Shown: positions 1-13,125 of the stretch, piece after piece | Numbering within the stretch: the first letter of the stretch is position 1 | How the letters are laid out: each line of letters begins with the position of its first letter | Assembly (NCBI GenBank): GCA_016800925.1 | Contig: JABCPU010000268.1 | Coordinates: forward strand, 1 to 64,000 | DNA: 64,000 bases | Reading direction: 5' to 3' | Source of the DNA: Suillus spraguei | Lineage: Eukaryota > Basidiomycota > Agaricomycetes > Boletales > Suillaceae | Made by a program: the position numbers and the translations under genes | Notes under the pieces: model-generated | Seen by the model: the letters and a program-made list of their open reading frames with translations, nothing else | Told to the model about the DNA's origin: nothing | Databases searched by the model: none

Positions 1-3000
1 CGACGAAACTGTGGAACACCCAACCTGGCAGCAACAAGGTGATCCAATTGGGTGTGGTGATTGGGTCCGCTGCGTACGGTATTCGCCGTCTGGAGAACTG
101 CTTGCCATCGTAACAGACAACAATATTCGAATTTATAATTCAGGCACAAGGGAACACGTCGCATCCTTCAAGGGTCACACATCATACAACCTATCACTCG
201 CGTGGACACCGATGGCACACGCCTTCTCACAGGCGGCGATTCTGACGATCCTACCATACGCGAATGGAATGCAAGAACCTGGCAGCAGGTTGGTGACCCT
301 TGGACGGGCCACTCTAAATATATCAATGCCATCGCCATTAATCCTGCTGGTACCCTCGTCGCCTCGGCATCCGATGACAACCATATCCGTCTCTGGCGGC
401 TCTCAGATCGACGAACCGTTGCTATATTCCAGCACTCATCCAAGGCGATATGTGTCACTTTCTCCCTGGACGGCAAGCATATTCTCAGTGGAGGTGGCGA
501 TGGCATGATCTCGGAGTGGGCAGTACCTCATCCAAAGGCACGTTTCCGTCTTTGACTCGTATCCCACAATTCGAGCATGTTTTGTACAGATCCTAGCCAT
601 CACAACAGCCCGCAATGCATGCGTAAATGGAGACTTGTCTACCGCCGAAGAGCTACTTACCCAAGATATTAACATCAATCCCATCAACCATACTTCCTAC
701 TGCCATCGCTCCTTCATCATGGCCGGAAACACCACTGGGACTGTGCCCTTCAGGATGCAGTCAAGGTGAGATTACTAACTCATCATAACCCCTTACCAAA
801 GTCTAACTTCACGATGACACAGTCCATCAGCATTGAGCCCTCATTGACAGGCTTTATCTCCAAGGGTATCGCTTTCTGTGGAAAGGGCCACATTTCGGAC
901 GCGAGGGCAGCATTTGATGTTGCATCAACGTACACGAACCAAGATTTACAAACCACTCATTTTCTGCTCTTAATCAAAGTATGTTACAATTGCCTTGCAT
1001 GCTATTTACTTCATTCCGCGTATCAGGCCATCGCCCTTTTCAGTGCAGATCAACATGATGAGGCAGTTCTGCTCCTCAAAGAACTCACTACCAGTTGTCC
1101 GAATGCCGATACTCGTGCATGTCATATCGTGCAAGTAAGTATCATGCAGCCGTGCTGGGTCATTAGCTCTGATCTTTTTCAACTAGACATATCTACGTGT
1201 TCAACTCGGAATCAAAGCCTCAGATGACGCACGTCACGACGAAGCCGCTGAGCATTTCACTGCTGCTGTCAACTGCAGCGCTCTATCATCGGCATCGGAC
1301 ATTCATGATATATACGAGGACTTGGTAGTGGCACGTTGATACACATCCGAACTGCTTTTCATAACTGACTCCCTTGTCCAGCTCTTCGGCTGGGATCTCA
1401 AATCATTGTGGTTCACTGCACACACAAAACTGTGTGATTCACTCCTTCTGGCAGGTAGACTTCAAGATGCTGTGAAATCATACCGATACATGATGGATAC
1501 GAGTGATGATATCACAAAGGCCAGCTGCCTCAACTGGTCCAAGGGCAAGTCTGGAGTTCATAATATCACGAAGGCTACAATCCTCACCCGTATTTCACTC
1601 AGTTTTCACGGAAGAATGCAGCGCTTCTCTTACCAATGGAAATGCTGCCCTTGCTGCAAGCAATTATGATAGGGCTATTCACTTGTACTCGGTGGTCATT
1701 GACCTGGATTGTACATCATCTGACGTCGTCTTTGCGAATCGCAGCAAGGCAAAGTTGGGTAAAATGCTATGGGAGGATGCGCTTCTGGATGCGCAAAAGG
1801 TGTGATGGTTTCTATATTTTCGTAGCCCATGTTGACTTCGGTGATGCACACATAGGTCATCGAACTCAATTCTTCGTCTCATGTTGGATATCAGTTGACA
1901 CATGCAGCGCTGCGTGGCGGGCAACGTTATGACGAAGCTATCGAGGCCTTCACAATCATGTTGTCCAAGTTGGACGATTCTCACGAAGCGCATATACGAG
2001 GTAAGTTATGGAAAAGTACTGCATCGTCTCGAAATGCCTATCTTGTTCTGCAGATCTGCGTCAGCAGTATGTCCATCCATCCCAAGCAGAAAATACTATC
2101 CAAAGAGCTGTTTGGATTGAGCTCGAATACGCCCCGCTACGTTTACTTAATACCTCCACGGGCCTTGTATGCGATCGAGCGGCACAAATAAGCTCTTTCA
2201 AAACGAGTGCAAAGTACAAGGAGCTTTTATCATTCACAACAATGCATTCAGACCTCCGAGCGCAGCACATCAAAGACGTGGTCGCGACGTACTTTCGATG
2301 CGTCCTGCTATCACACAGGTGGGAGGAAACGGAGGCGCTGCTGCATGACATCCAAGATAAAGTCGTGTACGAATTGAATGGACTTCGTGGCATCGCGAAA
2401 CTGCAGTCTTTCTGCGAAGTCGCTCGTGAAGCTGGGTATACATGGGCATGGATAGACACATGCTGCATCGACAAGAGGAGTAATACCGAGGTTCAAGAAT
2501 CGGTCAACTCCATGTTCGTGTGGTACCGCCACTCAGCGCTTACCGTCGTCTACCTATCTGATGTTCCTCCTTCATCCCGGTCTGGTGCACTAGCGAGAAG
2601 TGTTTGGAATGAGCGAGGATGGACTTTTCAAGAATTTGTCGCTCCGAAAGTGGTTATCTTTTATCAAAAGGATTGGTCGTTATATCTCGGCGATCGCTCT
2701 CCCAACCACAAAGAATCGCCTGAAATCATGAAGGAGTTGGAGGAAGCGACGGGAATAGATGCGCGAGCCTTGGTGACCTTCCGTCCAGGTATGAGTGGCG
2801 CTCGACAGAAACTGCAATGGGCATCGAAGCGCATCACCACTGTGCAGGAAGATGTTGCGTACTCATTATTTGGGATCTTCGGCATCACACTACCCGTCAT
2901 TTATGGCGAGAAAAAGCAGAACGCCCTTGGACGACTCCTGCAGGAGATCGTTGCTCGGTCGGGCGACATCACTGTTCTTGACTGGATCGGACAACCTTCC

Positions 3001-3705
3001 GAATTCAATAGCTGTCTTCCGGCCCATATAACCTCTTACACCATTCCTTCACGCACCCCTCCATCTTTGTCTGAAGATGATATTCACACACAAGTCTCTT
3101 TGCTGCGACAAACTGTGCCAACCGATCTAGCATTGAACATTTATAACAAACTTGAACAGCTGAGAGCTCCTCGTTTCGCAAACTGCAGACTACATCTGCC
3201 TTGCATTTCATTCCGTGTCACGGAAGTTAGACGGAGACACGGTCTAGCCCAGGAGAGTCCCATGATGTATAGAATCAAGGCAGATGGACTTCATGATCTG
3301 CTGGTCACCACTGAAGAGACCCTAGTCCAGTTCTCGCGGGCAAAGCCCATTCTGCAGACCTTCTTACTTGTCCGTCCATGGGATCGGGATTTTCTCGGGG
3401 TACCTGACTTTTCAGAGCAGCCTGTCTTCACAAATGATACAGAGAGCACGGGAAATTGGACTGAGTCTGAGTCCCTGATGTACGACTCTGACAAGTTACA
3501 CGACGGATCGCCTGCTAAAGAGCAGCATGGCTCCCGAGCATTTCGGTTGATGGTTCACCTCGGACAGCCTTTCGACGCATTTTTACTCGCGCAGCAGCGT
3601 GTCGGAGAATACAAGAGGATTGCGTCGGACCATATCATCGTTGCACAACTCAAAGACATTTCTTCCGTTGATGACATGGACGTAGGTACCGTAGAAATAC
3701 TCTAA
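1..3705 (+). CDS. WD40-TPR-HET allorecognition-type protein, copy A (5' end outside window)
   Basis: Seen: the window opens inside a WD40 array (TKLWNT, then TIREWNARTW and HIRLWRLSD repeats to about 530). A helical region resembling TPRs is split by short introns from about 590 to 2050. A HET domain follows, with YFRCVLLSHRWEE near 2290, AWIDTCCIDK near 2450 and RGWTFQEF near 2615; its ORF is open to the stop at 3703-3705. HET proteins control heterokaryon incompatibility in filamentous fungi, and WD40 and TPR arrays usually sense partners. Compared with copy B (56989 down to 53041), copy A lacks one base near 210 (CCTGAT became CCGAT) and one near 724. The WD40 and TPR frames are therefore broken while the HET ORF stays open. 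The HET part could be expressed alone, or the gene may be decaying. The start codon lies left of the window. Confidence 0.85.
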
Positions 3706-4829
3706 CTGTATTTTTATAGCCAGGCATCCCTGACCTCTATTCGTTTATGTTTTAATGCATTGTTACCGTGTAGCTGCATGCATAGATACCCCCTGTACCC
3801 TTCAAAGCAGACACCGAAGATCTATCTATTAGGCAGTCCCTTCACCGTTGTCCTGCACCAAATTGCTGTATTCATTCAAATGTCACTGGATTAAATGTCC
3901 TGTACATTCTACTTGGCTTTTTGTGACAATATCCAAGTTGCGATCAACCTAAGCAAGAACAGTATCTTTCTGGACTTTTCCTAAGACACACAGCGCTGAC
4001 CAGGTCCAATTGTCCAACGACCATACAACGAAGCTTCAGAGTAAGATGCAGTGGGTACTCTACAGAGCGGGAGTTCTCGTTCGTTGTATTCGAAGTATGG
4101 CTCATATGGTGCTTGTTTTCTCGTTCGTTGCTGTTCCCATTCAATAGGCATGACTCTGGCGATGTGGCAGATAATAGACAAACTTTCCTAAATCGCTATT
4201 GAAAACCGCACGAGCGGCACGACAGCGGAGGAACGGTACCACAACGACTATACCTACTTACCTTACTGACAGCACGGGTTGTGGTGGGAGAGCAGAGTAA
4301 GCCAGATTGAACTGCCAAAAGTGCCATACATTGATAGAGCCTAGTAAACTTGAATATATTCTGATCAGGCCATCCCTCCATTCGATGTGGGGCGAAGAAA
4401 TGGTTCGATCAGATATACTCATATTCTGCCTCAATCTATGCTCGCACTTCGCTATACCCATCAATGTCCGTATTGATCCACAATGTACGCGGAAGTGATC
4501 ATGGCATGACTAGGACGATAGCATAATGTTTGAGCAGCACCTCAAGCATTGTGAGCGTATGGACGAGATAGATGGATGATTACCTATCTTACAATTTATT
4601 GATCAGATTTATATTTGATCATATGGCGGAGGGTGCTTGAGCCAAGAGAAGACCCTGTAACACTATAATTTATGAGTGCGTGTGGCATACGAGACGTAAG
4701 AGACCTAGTGATGATATCGAGTGGCATTCGTACTCAGTATGGCGGGAAATTTGGGAAAGGGGTGAAGGGAAAAACCGAGAATGGCATGGACCTCGCACTG
4801 AGGTCTGTACCTCGTATGTATGTATAAAG
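3706..4829. other. Intergenic region without a recognisable gene
   Basis: AT-rich sequence downstream of HET copy A. Short ORFs on both strands resemble no family I know and have no convincing intron structure. I see nothing specific until the duplicated block that starts near 4830. Confidence 0.6.
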
Positions 4830-5990
4830 GGAAAGACTCTGTTCTTAACGTCCGTGTTCCTAATTTCAGGTTATGAGCAAAAGCAGCGAACGCAAGACTG
4901 TGAGCAACCATCATACACAAGATACACCATGTGGCATACTCGAACATTTAGTGCCAACATTTAGCAATTTCGACTACTAGCCTGTCGGTCCATACAGCTG
5001 TTGCTGGTCGATGGTCTTGTCCAGTAAGAGCGCATGAGGCAAGCATGAGGGATGTCTTATGTTTCTTTGCACGCCGACCTTATCTCACTTCTGTCTCGTC
5101 TTTAGACCCTCTCCTTAAATATTATCAATATCAGCGGTTTCTTCCTGAACGCTGAGACTCTCTCCTTAGTTCAACCTTCATTAGGATTCGCCGACGGATT
5201 GTTTCTAGATGGCAAACATGACTGGAGCGAGACACAAAAATCAGATCAATACAAACGAATTGAGATAAAGAGGACAGATCAGCAAAAACAAGTAAAGTAC
5301 GACAGACTGGCGTTTGTTCTATGTTCCGAACACGTCGTCCACTAGATGCTCTCTCCATGCACTCCCCACACCGGATCCGGGGAATATGTCGCTCGACAGG
5401 ACCTTACGCTGGATGACGACGCTCGGAACGACACTGAAAGCACGTAATCGGCCACCTTCGATAAGCCAACTGAAAGCTTGATCAAGAGCTCGGGAATCCA
5501 TGAATGGTGGGTAGCGAAGATGCTGCAGAAGATGCCGAGCACCGGACAGGGAAAGTGCGTAAGCATGAGTGCAACGCGGAGAATAAGATGGATGTAAGTG
5601 TGACCGTGTTAACAGATCATACAACGGAGATATAGCCTGAGGCGATGGAAGTGCAGAGTGGAAAGATTCATTTGACCAGCAGTGACCTGAGCAACACGAT
5701 GTTATTAATTGTGGACTTACAACGTACCATCAGAGCTTACCCAGAAAGACCATGTCCCAACCTTGCGGGAAAGAAGGCCAGACGCGACGCATTCTTGTCT
5801 CAATGTCCTTTTACATATCAATATCGTCTTCCAAGCAAACGGCGACACCCTCGGCAGTGATATTCACCCTATCAATGAATTTTCAAATAGCAGAGATATG
5901 GGAATACCAACATGAACCCTTTGGCGCAGTGAGGATCATCCGCTAGGTTTGAAAGACGGTACAGATTGATCTCGAGTTACGCACGTGACG
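4830..5990. repeat. Segmental duplication D1, left copy (partner 16797-17860)
   Basis: Reading the two regions side by side shows long near-identical stretches in the same orientation, for example TCCTAATTTCAGGT, GTGCCAACATTTAGCAATTT and the whole 3' exon of the GT25 gene. The left copy carries about 130 extra bases near 5045-5200. Similarity stops at the shared CGCACGTGACGT near 5985, where the left copy runs into repeat R1. Confidence 0.85.
5319..5980 (-). pseudogene. GT25 glycosyltransferase 3' fragment
   Basis: The minus strand repeats the last exon of the intact GT25 gene at 17171-18468: residues such as HPSYSPRCTHAYALSLSGAR, RALDQAFSWLIE and SAWREHLVD are shared almost unchanged. The 3' exon is still open (5319-5624). 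Only the extreme 3' part of the upstream exon is present and the catalytic N-terminal half is missing. There is no start codon of its own, so it is a partial duplicate left by block D1. Confidence 0.85.
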
Positions 5991-6550
5991 TGAACCCGGG
6001 AGTCGATTGGCGAATGAGCTAAATATCAGTCTGGCCCAGAGTAAGCGAAGCTTAAAGTAAAGCAGAATCATGAGCGAGCCCGTCACTCGAAGCAAAATGC
6101 TCTTCCGTGATAGAAATGGTGACAAGATTAGATGAGAGAATATAGAGATCCGGCTGCTTGCGGAATACGCAGAACTTGGGAGTTAACGGGACGAAGGGGT
6201 GATATTGCAGTATCAATGCATGCGTTCGAAGAGTGAAATGCTGATATGCTGGAATAGCTGCTCGGCACGAAAAACAAAGATATTCGTGGAGTCATGTAAT
6301 CAGATTCGAGCTCTGGGAAGCACCGACTGCTCGATTGCATGGGATAGGATGCATCCTGGAAGCGTCGAAGACAAGATGTATGCACTGCAGAGACGCTGGG
6401 AGGCCAAACTGTTGGCTCTCGAGGACGGTGAGTATGTCATTGATAGGGTACATTCTTGTCATAAAGGTGAGAGGATAGAGGGCTTGTGCCTGAGCGTCTA
6501 TGGAAAGGAGGTAGGCAGTGAAGCAGCATAAAATGTACAATATATGCACC
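5990..6550 (-). repeat. Dispersed repeat R1, copy 1
   Basis: This block is clearly related to 50745-51480 (same strand) and to 57060-57760 (opposite strand). Shared landmarks in the minus reading are ACAAGAATGTACCCTATCA, ATGCATCCTATCCCATGCAA and TATTCCGCAAGCAGCC. A common reading has a short stretch like ITVMARMY, but every copy is broken by stops. The source may be a decayed gene for a basidiomycete membrane protein; that origin is only a guess. Confidence 0.75.
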
Positions 6551-7067
6551 TCTACAGCTTAGAGCAAGACACTCATAATCCCTTCAAAGTTCACCTCAAC
6601 TGCACCTACGCCATCAACCTCCAGTAAAATGTCGAAGCTCAACCTAGTCACTACACCCGGGTGAAAGTATAAATGTCATCATCAGGAAAACCCTCCCCCA
6701 ACAAATTTGACTAAAGATGCAACATTAGAACTAATCCTGCGTTATTATGTCTAAATTATACAAATTCAAGTTTTAGCAAGCTTAGTTCGGTTTTTTTACC
6801 CCCTAATAAAAACACAAGAATTAGCAATGATTTTCAGTTATTCAAACACATTATCATGACTTGTAGAATTAATTGTTTGATCTTAGACGAGAGTTCCAAC
6901 CGAATCAGACAGAATAAGATAACAAGAACAAAATTAAATTTGATTAAAAATGGGTATATGGGCTAGTAGGGTAATTTAAATAACAGTGCGCGCTATGATC
7001 AACCAGGAGACTATGTATCAGCTTCACAATTCCGTATTGTACACCATGAAAACAAGTGGGGGATGAA
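6551..7067. other. AT-rich spacer, no gene seen
   Basis: Very AT-rich, with runs of T and A around 6700-6950. It lies downstream of the DUF6532 gene and may include the left flank of the Plavaka/DUF6532 unit. A CACTA-like word occurs near 6651, but no matching inverted terminus was found near 13-14 kb. Confidence 0.5.
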
Positions 7068-9200
7068 TCAGTCTTCTTCCATATTGTCGAGGTCAAGTAA
7101 CTCGAATGCTTCGAGCTCAGCAGCATGGCCACTGGCAGCGGCGCCGCTGTATCGCAACTTCCTGCAAGCAGAGTGAGCATCGAGGGAATACTACCTAAGT
7201 GGAACTCACTGCGCAGCCTCATAGATGTCGGCCATCATACAGTGGAATTTCGCAGGTGCGTCCTTCTTCAGTTTTTCCAGGAACCTGACATGGTAGTTGT
7301 ATGTCTCGCTGAATAAATTTCCTGTAAAGTTGAATTTCGACGGTGAACCTTGCGACTTCCACAGAAGGGCTGCATACACCTTTGCAACGAGTTAGACGGC
7401 ACATCCGTACAATGACGACAAGCACGTTACCGCAGTTGCAACCAATGCCAGCAAAGGGATAGGGACTTCGGGGCGCTGGCCTTTGTTGTTGGCGATTTCG
7501 ACGAAGCGTTCCGTAAACTTGATGGCAATGGACCTCGAGCTATGAAAGAGCTGCCGATATATTAAGAAAAGTAAGAGTTCACCCTGGTAGGGCTTCTTCC
7601 CAATGGGCGAAGCCTCGTTATTGATCTGTATAATTTCAACAATGTCAGTAGTACGGGCAAGGGGAGAGATCTCACATCAAACTTCAAGGCGTATATATAT
7701 GCAAGCTTATCCAACAGCCTTCTCGCTGCAGCTTTCCCAGAGTCGGTGTGTCCAAGGCGAAAGTAACCATCGGCATTCGCACATGCGTCTTCCTTCAGCT
7801 CACGGCGCAATATTGGAACACGAGCATCCACCTCGCATATGGTTAGAGACTGATAAGAAAGGGTGCAAGTTGAACTCACCAAGCTACCGAGTTGTGACGC
7901 ATACCTAACGTCTGATTGAAGACGTTCTTTGATTGGATGCACACCACGTTTTTCGGCGACTACTATCAATGCTTGCAGCGCGACTTGGTTCTTGTCAACC
8001 AATTCAGGGTAGCCGTTGGCGAAAAAAAGGTGGCACTTGACTTCCATGATTGCGGACTGAAGAACTCTGCGAGTCTCTATGTTCTGATCAAGTAATTTCA
8101 CCTTTCCACTTTCTGTTCGAACGAGTGAGGCGATACTCCGAGTCTTCGTGTCTGAGGTTTGAAGTTTCCGAGTCGGTGCAGTACCTTCATCGTCAGATTG
8201 AAATTCTGACGAGTTGCCACCAGTCGAGCGATCTTCAATGGACTCCGAAACTGCATCTTCAACATCCATATTGGCCCAGGTAGGAGTCTCCGCCGCTTGT
8301 TTGTGATCTCGGGCCTTGAACTCGGCTTTTGAAGTGCCACGTGATTTCGATGCTACCTGCTGCTTGTTGGTGACGACCGACGCGACCTTGAAAGTATCAA
8401 ACGTGAGTCCACAAGCATATGATATAATAAAGCTGACCTCATCGAAAAGCTTCATTGCAGCCGAATCTTCATCCTCGCTGTCAGTGGCACTGCTCTCATG
8501 ATCACTACCGTCTGAATCGGTTAGTAAGTTGTCCCGACTCGGTTTGTCCCTGGGCCGACTCGTATCAGAGTCAGCACTCTGCTCCTCATCTTCATCTTCA
8601 GGCAACGCCACATCTCTCATAGCGTAAGTTCGGCAGAGTTTCGCTGGTCGTCGATAGTTAGGCTGCGCTGCACAAGATGATCATGTGAGACTCGGACTTC
8701 CTTTTTGGTCACGGCGTAGGCTGACCTTCAAGTTGCTTATCAACCATCAGTGGAGCCTGCAAGATACCATCATCTGAGTCGCTCATGTCGCGCGGACGCT
8801 CTGCCAGTGCCCAACATTTTTCCATGTAAGTACCATAAATCAGTTTCAAGTGTATCAACGGACTCAGTGTTGACGGCTTTCTTGACACCATAGTCCTGTT
8901 TGACTTGCCAGTGGAGCTGGAGTTCCGACTTGGAGTAGGCGCCGGTGCCAACGCGTCAGTTCTCTTTTTTGTGGCAGGACAGTCTTGGGCTGATGTCGCT
9001 GTCGCATTCTTGCGTCTTGGTTTATCTTGCTTCCAAACTGAATCTCAGGTCAGTTTGATTTATTGATGGTGTTTTCGGTCGCTCACCTGCGTTTTCGATA
9101 GCTTTTTTCTTGGCACCACGCGCTTCTGTCGAGCCTCACAGTCAGTCACTTGCCGAGTTGCTTATACTCACTTACCTTGATCCTGCCGAGGTAAAGTCAT
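7068..9200 (-). CDS. DUF6532 domain protein
   Basis: The ATG is at 9200-9198 and the stop at 7070-7068; several short introns give one continuous reading. The first 150 or so residues are basic and low complexity (KKKAIENAD, KPRRKNATATSAQD), followed by an acidic Ser/Asp tract (LPEDEDEEQSADSD). The C-terminal half carries the helical DUF6532 pattern: VLQSAIMEVKCHLFFANGYP, RREL, KPYQGELLLFLIYRQLF, VPIPLLALVATAV and FLEKLKK. The end reads SGHAAELEAFELLDLDN. DUF6532 is widespread in Agaricomycetes and has no known function. This gene is head-to-head with the Plavaka transposase, so the 650-bp spacer probably serves both. I see no frameshift. Confidence 0.85.
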
Positions 9201-9851
9201 TTATTAATATTTCTTTGTTTTTGAGACTTAGAATGTGTAGGACTTGAAAGAATAAAGGAGCGTCGAGGGTGCCGTGCAGATTTTTTTAAAACGAATGTGA
9301 GTGATGGTCAAACGGAAGGGAATGGGACTGAAAATTTTACTAATGCAATGTAACAGGGCAATTATGTAGCAGCAGTGAAGGGCGCTAAACTGTATTTTCA
9401 CCGGCACTGTATCGGCGGCGCTGTAGGCTGTCCCTGACTTTCGTGACACTGCCCCACCAGCATCGTCGTCCCCAGTCATCGTCCCCAGGTATCCCATGAC
9501 TCGGATACCCATCGTCATCCCCAGGTATCCCAAAACACGAGCCAGTACCAGTACCACCACCGTCAAAGCACAACTTAGTATGTTTTCCCTCGCTTTACTG
9601 GCGGCTGCAGTGCTAATATTTGCTAGGTTGATCGGGCACTGACTACCCTGTAATGACGGCAAATTGGACCAGCTCTTCGCGACACCATCATCCAGCCCGT
9701 TCTGCTCACTATGGCCGCTGTACATGGTCCCATACTACCTGCCCATCCCTACCACACCCTTACCCTTTTTCATTTTGACATCGTTTCAGCTTCGTCTTCA
9801 TCCCTCACTCCCATCGTTTCAGCTTCGTCTTCATCCCCCACCATTATAACT
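9201..9851. promoter_or_regulatory. Shared divergent promoter region of DUF6532 and Plavaka genes
   Basis: Spacer between two divergent ATGs. It contains two local tandem duplications. CCCAGGTATCCCA occurs twice within 9480-9535. The unit CATCGTTTCAGCTTCGTCTT occurs twice in 9779-9838, just before the transposase ATG. Initiation in both directions from this spacer is inferred, not shown. ORFs inside it look spurious. Confidence 0.55.
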
Positions 9852-12800
9852 ATGGATGGTCACCGAACTTGTTCAGCTTGTGGCCGTGATGATCTCACCG
9901 TAACTGGACTCAGCCAGCATATCGCAAAGAGTCGCGACCCACGTTGTCACGCACTCTACAGCCAGTCGCGATCAAGAACAAACAACGAAGCCTTGAACGA
10001 AGCCAACGAAGCTGAGCTTGCCTTCGATGACGCCGATTTCTTTGAGGGAGACTATAACGGAAATGAGGATGAGTTAGAGAGGCCTGCTGCGAGTGAGCAC
10101 GCAGCTGATAGTGATGAGGATGATTTCGATGATCATCTGCTCTTCGAACCTGAATGGGAGGCTGCACCATCGCAACCTCAGGCCGATGAAGACAATGACT
10201 TGGACCTACTGGACGATGCCTATGCGGATGACGAGTTGGAGGATCAACAGAACGCTCGTCAAGACATCGAGGCTCGCGCACGAGGCCACTCTGGATTTGT
10301 TAGGGTGCCCTATCCTGATCCACGTGCTGGCCGGCGGAGTATGTCGCATGGCTCAGTTGACCATGGTGCCAATGCAGCATATGGCGCACATCTCGCCAAT
10401 GACGAGAATCCATACCATCCTTTCAATTCCCAGATCGAATGGGAGGTTGCGAGATGGGCGAAGCTTCGCGGAGCAACTTCTACAGCATTTTCGGACCTGC
10501 TCTCCATTGATGGAGTAAGTTCTTTCGCCACTTCACAAGTTCCACTCATTTATAGCCAATACTACTAGGTTAGCGAACGTTTAGGGTTGTCATTCAAGAA
10601 CGCCAACGAACTTAACAAGATTATCGACCACGAACTTCCAACTGGACGCCCCAAATTCAAACGGGAGCAGGTCGTCGTCGCAGGAGAATCCTTTGATGTG
10701 TATTACCGTGACATCATCGAATGCATCAAGTCACTGTACGGCGATCCCGACTTTGCGAGATACCTTACATTCGCTCCGGAGCGCCATTACACTGACGAGG
10801 ATCAGACCATTCGTCTGTTTCATGATATGCATACTGGAAAGTGGTGGTGGAACACGCAGGTAAGTACTGTTATGTGACATCAATTGAACTTCGTAACTTA
10901 TAATGCCTTAGAAAAAACTTGATCAGCATCGTCCTGGTGGGACCATCATTCCGATTATCATCTCGACGGACAAAACTCAAGTCACTATGTTTCGCAACAA
11001 GTCCGCATACCCGATGTATCTCACGATTGGTAACATCCCGAAGGAAATTCGCCGTAAACCTTCACGAGGGGGACATATCCTTCTGGCCTATCTACCAACT
11101 ACTCGACTTGAGCACATCACCAATAAGGCCTCACGCCGTCGGTCTATTGCAAACTTATATCACGCTTGCATGAGTCGCGTCCTTGCTCCATTGCAACATG
11201 CTGGATTAGAGGGCATCAATATGCGCAGTGGTGATGGCGCTCTTCGCCGCTGCCACCCTTTATTTGCGAGTTTTGTTGGTGATTATCCCGAGCAGCTTCT
11301 CGCAACAGGGATCAAGTTTGGTGACTGCCCGAAATGTGATGTTGAGAAGGACGACACTGAAAGCAATACGGTACCACTTCACCTACGAAATATTGGTGAG
11401 GTGCTGGATGCACTCGCGGCACTCGATCAAGGCAATCTCGCCTTTGTTCGCGCATGTGCCGCAGTAGGAATCAAACCTTTGATACATCCTTTCTGGGAGG
11501 GACTGCCGTTCGCGAACATTTTTCAGGGTGTCACGCCTGATGTGTTGCATCAGCTATACCAGGGCTTGGTGAAACACCTTTTAGCATGGTTAGAGGCCGC
11601 TTGTGGAGCCACAGAAATAGATGCTTGTTGTCGACGCCTTCCTCCCAACCATCACATTAGATTATTCGCCAAGGGTATCACCACCTTATCACGCGTAAGC
11701 GGCACTGAACATGCCCAGATATGCCGCTTCCTCCTCGGCATCATAATCGATATTCGTCTGCCCAACAATCTCAATGCAGGTCGTCTGCTACGAGCTGTTA
11801 GAGGGCTTCTTGATTTCCTGTACCTCGCGCAATACCCTTGCCATAGCACCGAGACCCTTCAGTTGCTGGACGAGGCACTGGACCTTTTTCATGAAAACAA
11901 GCTTATTTTCGTCGAGCTCGGCATTCGAAACAACTTTAACCTACCGAAGTTGCATGCTGCTCGTCACTATCATTTGATGATCATGCTGTTCGGCTCTACT
12001 GACAATTATAACACAGAGTACACAGAACGGCTCCATATCGACTTGGCGAAAGATGCCTACCACGCTACGAATCACAAGGATGAGTTTGCCCAGATGACCC
12101 GCTGGCTCGAACGAAAGGAGAAGATTTTACGACACCAAAAATATGTTAGTTGGCGACTTGCTGGTGGCCACCAGGCTGATCCTTATCATTCACGCCCACC
12201 GGATATGACATTCGGCCGTGAACAAGTCATGACAAAACACCCTAGCGCGAAGTCCGTCAGCCTCGAAAAGCTGGCTACAGATTACGGCGCTACTCATTTT
12301 CGTGATGCCCTCGCACGCTTTATTGCTCAGCAGAGTCGAGGTAACGATCCTGCGCCACTCGACAGTCAAGCACTTGATGTGCTGGCGCGCGACATTCATT
12401 TTCCGTTCCACCGACTGCCTGTCTTTCATAAGGTCAAGTGGTGCTCGGTCGATGCTCGTGGCCATGGCGACGCGCATGTTACTTTGGACAGCGTCCATGC
12501 AAAACCACAACGCAATGTGGGTGCTCACCTCACTGCTCGCCGATCCGATACAGCTCTGGTGAGGGTGGGTATGAATGCGAAGGATCTTCGAGGTGCGTTA
12601 TCTGTCAGTCAGCGTTAGTATGTATTACTTACTTTGTATTGATGCTAGATTTCCGTGTTGGTCAAGTTCGAGTCATGTTCACCTTCCCCCCAAAATCTAT
12701 CCCACTGCTCTTCCCACCAACGGTCCATCTTCCTACTCACCTTGCGTATGTTGAGTGGTTTACACCATTTCCGCCAGCTCCAGACCGCAATAGCGGGCTA

Positions 12801-13004
12801 TATAAGCTCTCGCGATCACTGCGTGGAGGTGAAACTGTGGCTAGTATTGTGCCAGTAGCCGATATCGAGCGCAGTGTTCATCTTATTCCGAGGTTTGGTG
12901 TCATAGCCCCGCGAGAGTGGACAAGTGATACAGTGCTTGAGGACTGTGACACCTTCTGGTTGAACTCGTACATAGATAGATATACTTTTTCAATGTTCAG
13001 ATAA
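9852..13004 (+). CDS. Plavaka-type transposase, full length
   Basis: Four exons (9852-10514, 10569-10859, 10912-12592, 12649-13004) join without a stop into 997 codons including the stop. The N-terminus has a zinc-binding pattern, CSACGRDD..GLSQHIAKSRDPRC. Conserved Plavaka blocks follow: WARWAKLRGATSTAFSDLL, YRDIIECIKSLYGDP, DEDQTIRLFHDMHTGKWWW, RNKSAYPMYLTIGNIPKEIR, THPLFASFVGDYPEQ-like and GDCPKCDV. The C-terminus ends with DTFWLNSYIDRYTF. Plavaka is a class of fungal cut-and-paste DNA transposons. An ATG at 9711 in the same frame would add a low-complexity leader; I chose 9852 because the zinc motif begins just after it. No lesions are visible, so the copy may be young or active. Terminal inverted repeats were not found by eye. 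Confidence 0.93.
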
Positions 13005-13031
13005 TTCTCGATAATTCTCGATAATTCTTGC
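13002..13031. repeat. Three tandem copies of a 10-bp unit
   Basis: The unit ATAATTCTCG is repeated three times (last copy ATAATTCTTG), starting at the last codons of the Plavaka ORF and running into its 3' flank. It may be slippage or a subterminal transposon repeat. Confidence 0.7.
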
Positions 13032-13125
13032 CTTGTTCAAAAAAAACTCGTCTGACATTATCATCTTTAGCAACTTTGTAGATAAACAGCTGTTATTATG
13101 CTAATGTTACAATATTATATGAATT

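Noticed and set aside
6645..6665. CACTACACCC word as a possible left terminus of a CACTA-type Plavaka element
   Set aside because: No inverted partner was found near 13-14.4 kb, and the word is short enough to occur by chance.
9228..9725. 165-codon minus ORF between DUF6532 and Plavaka
   Set aside because: Low-complexity reading (YLGMTMG repeats) produced by tandem repeats in the promoter spacer; no domain and no intron signals.
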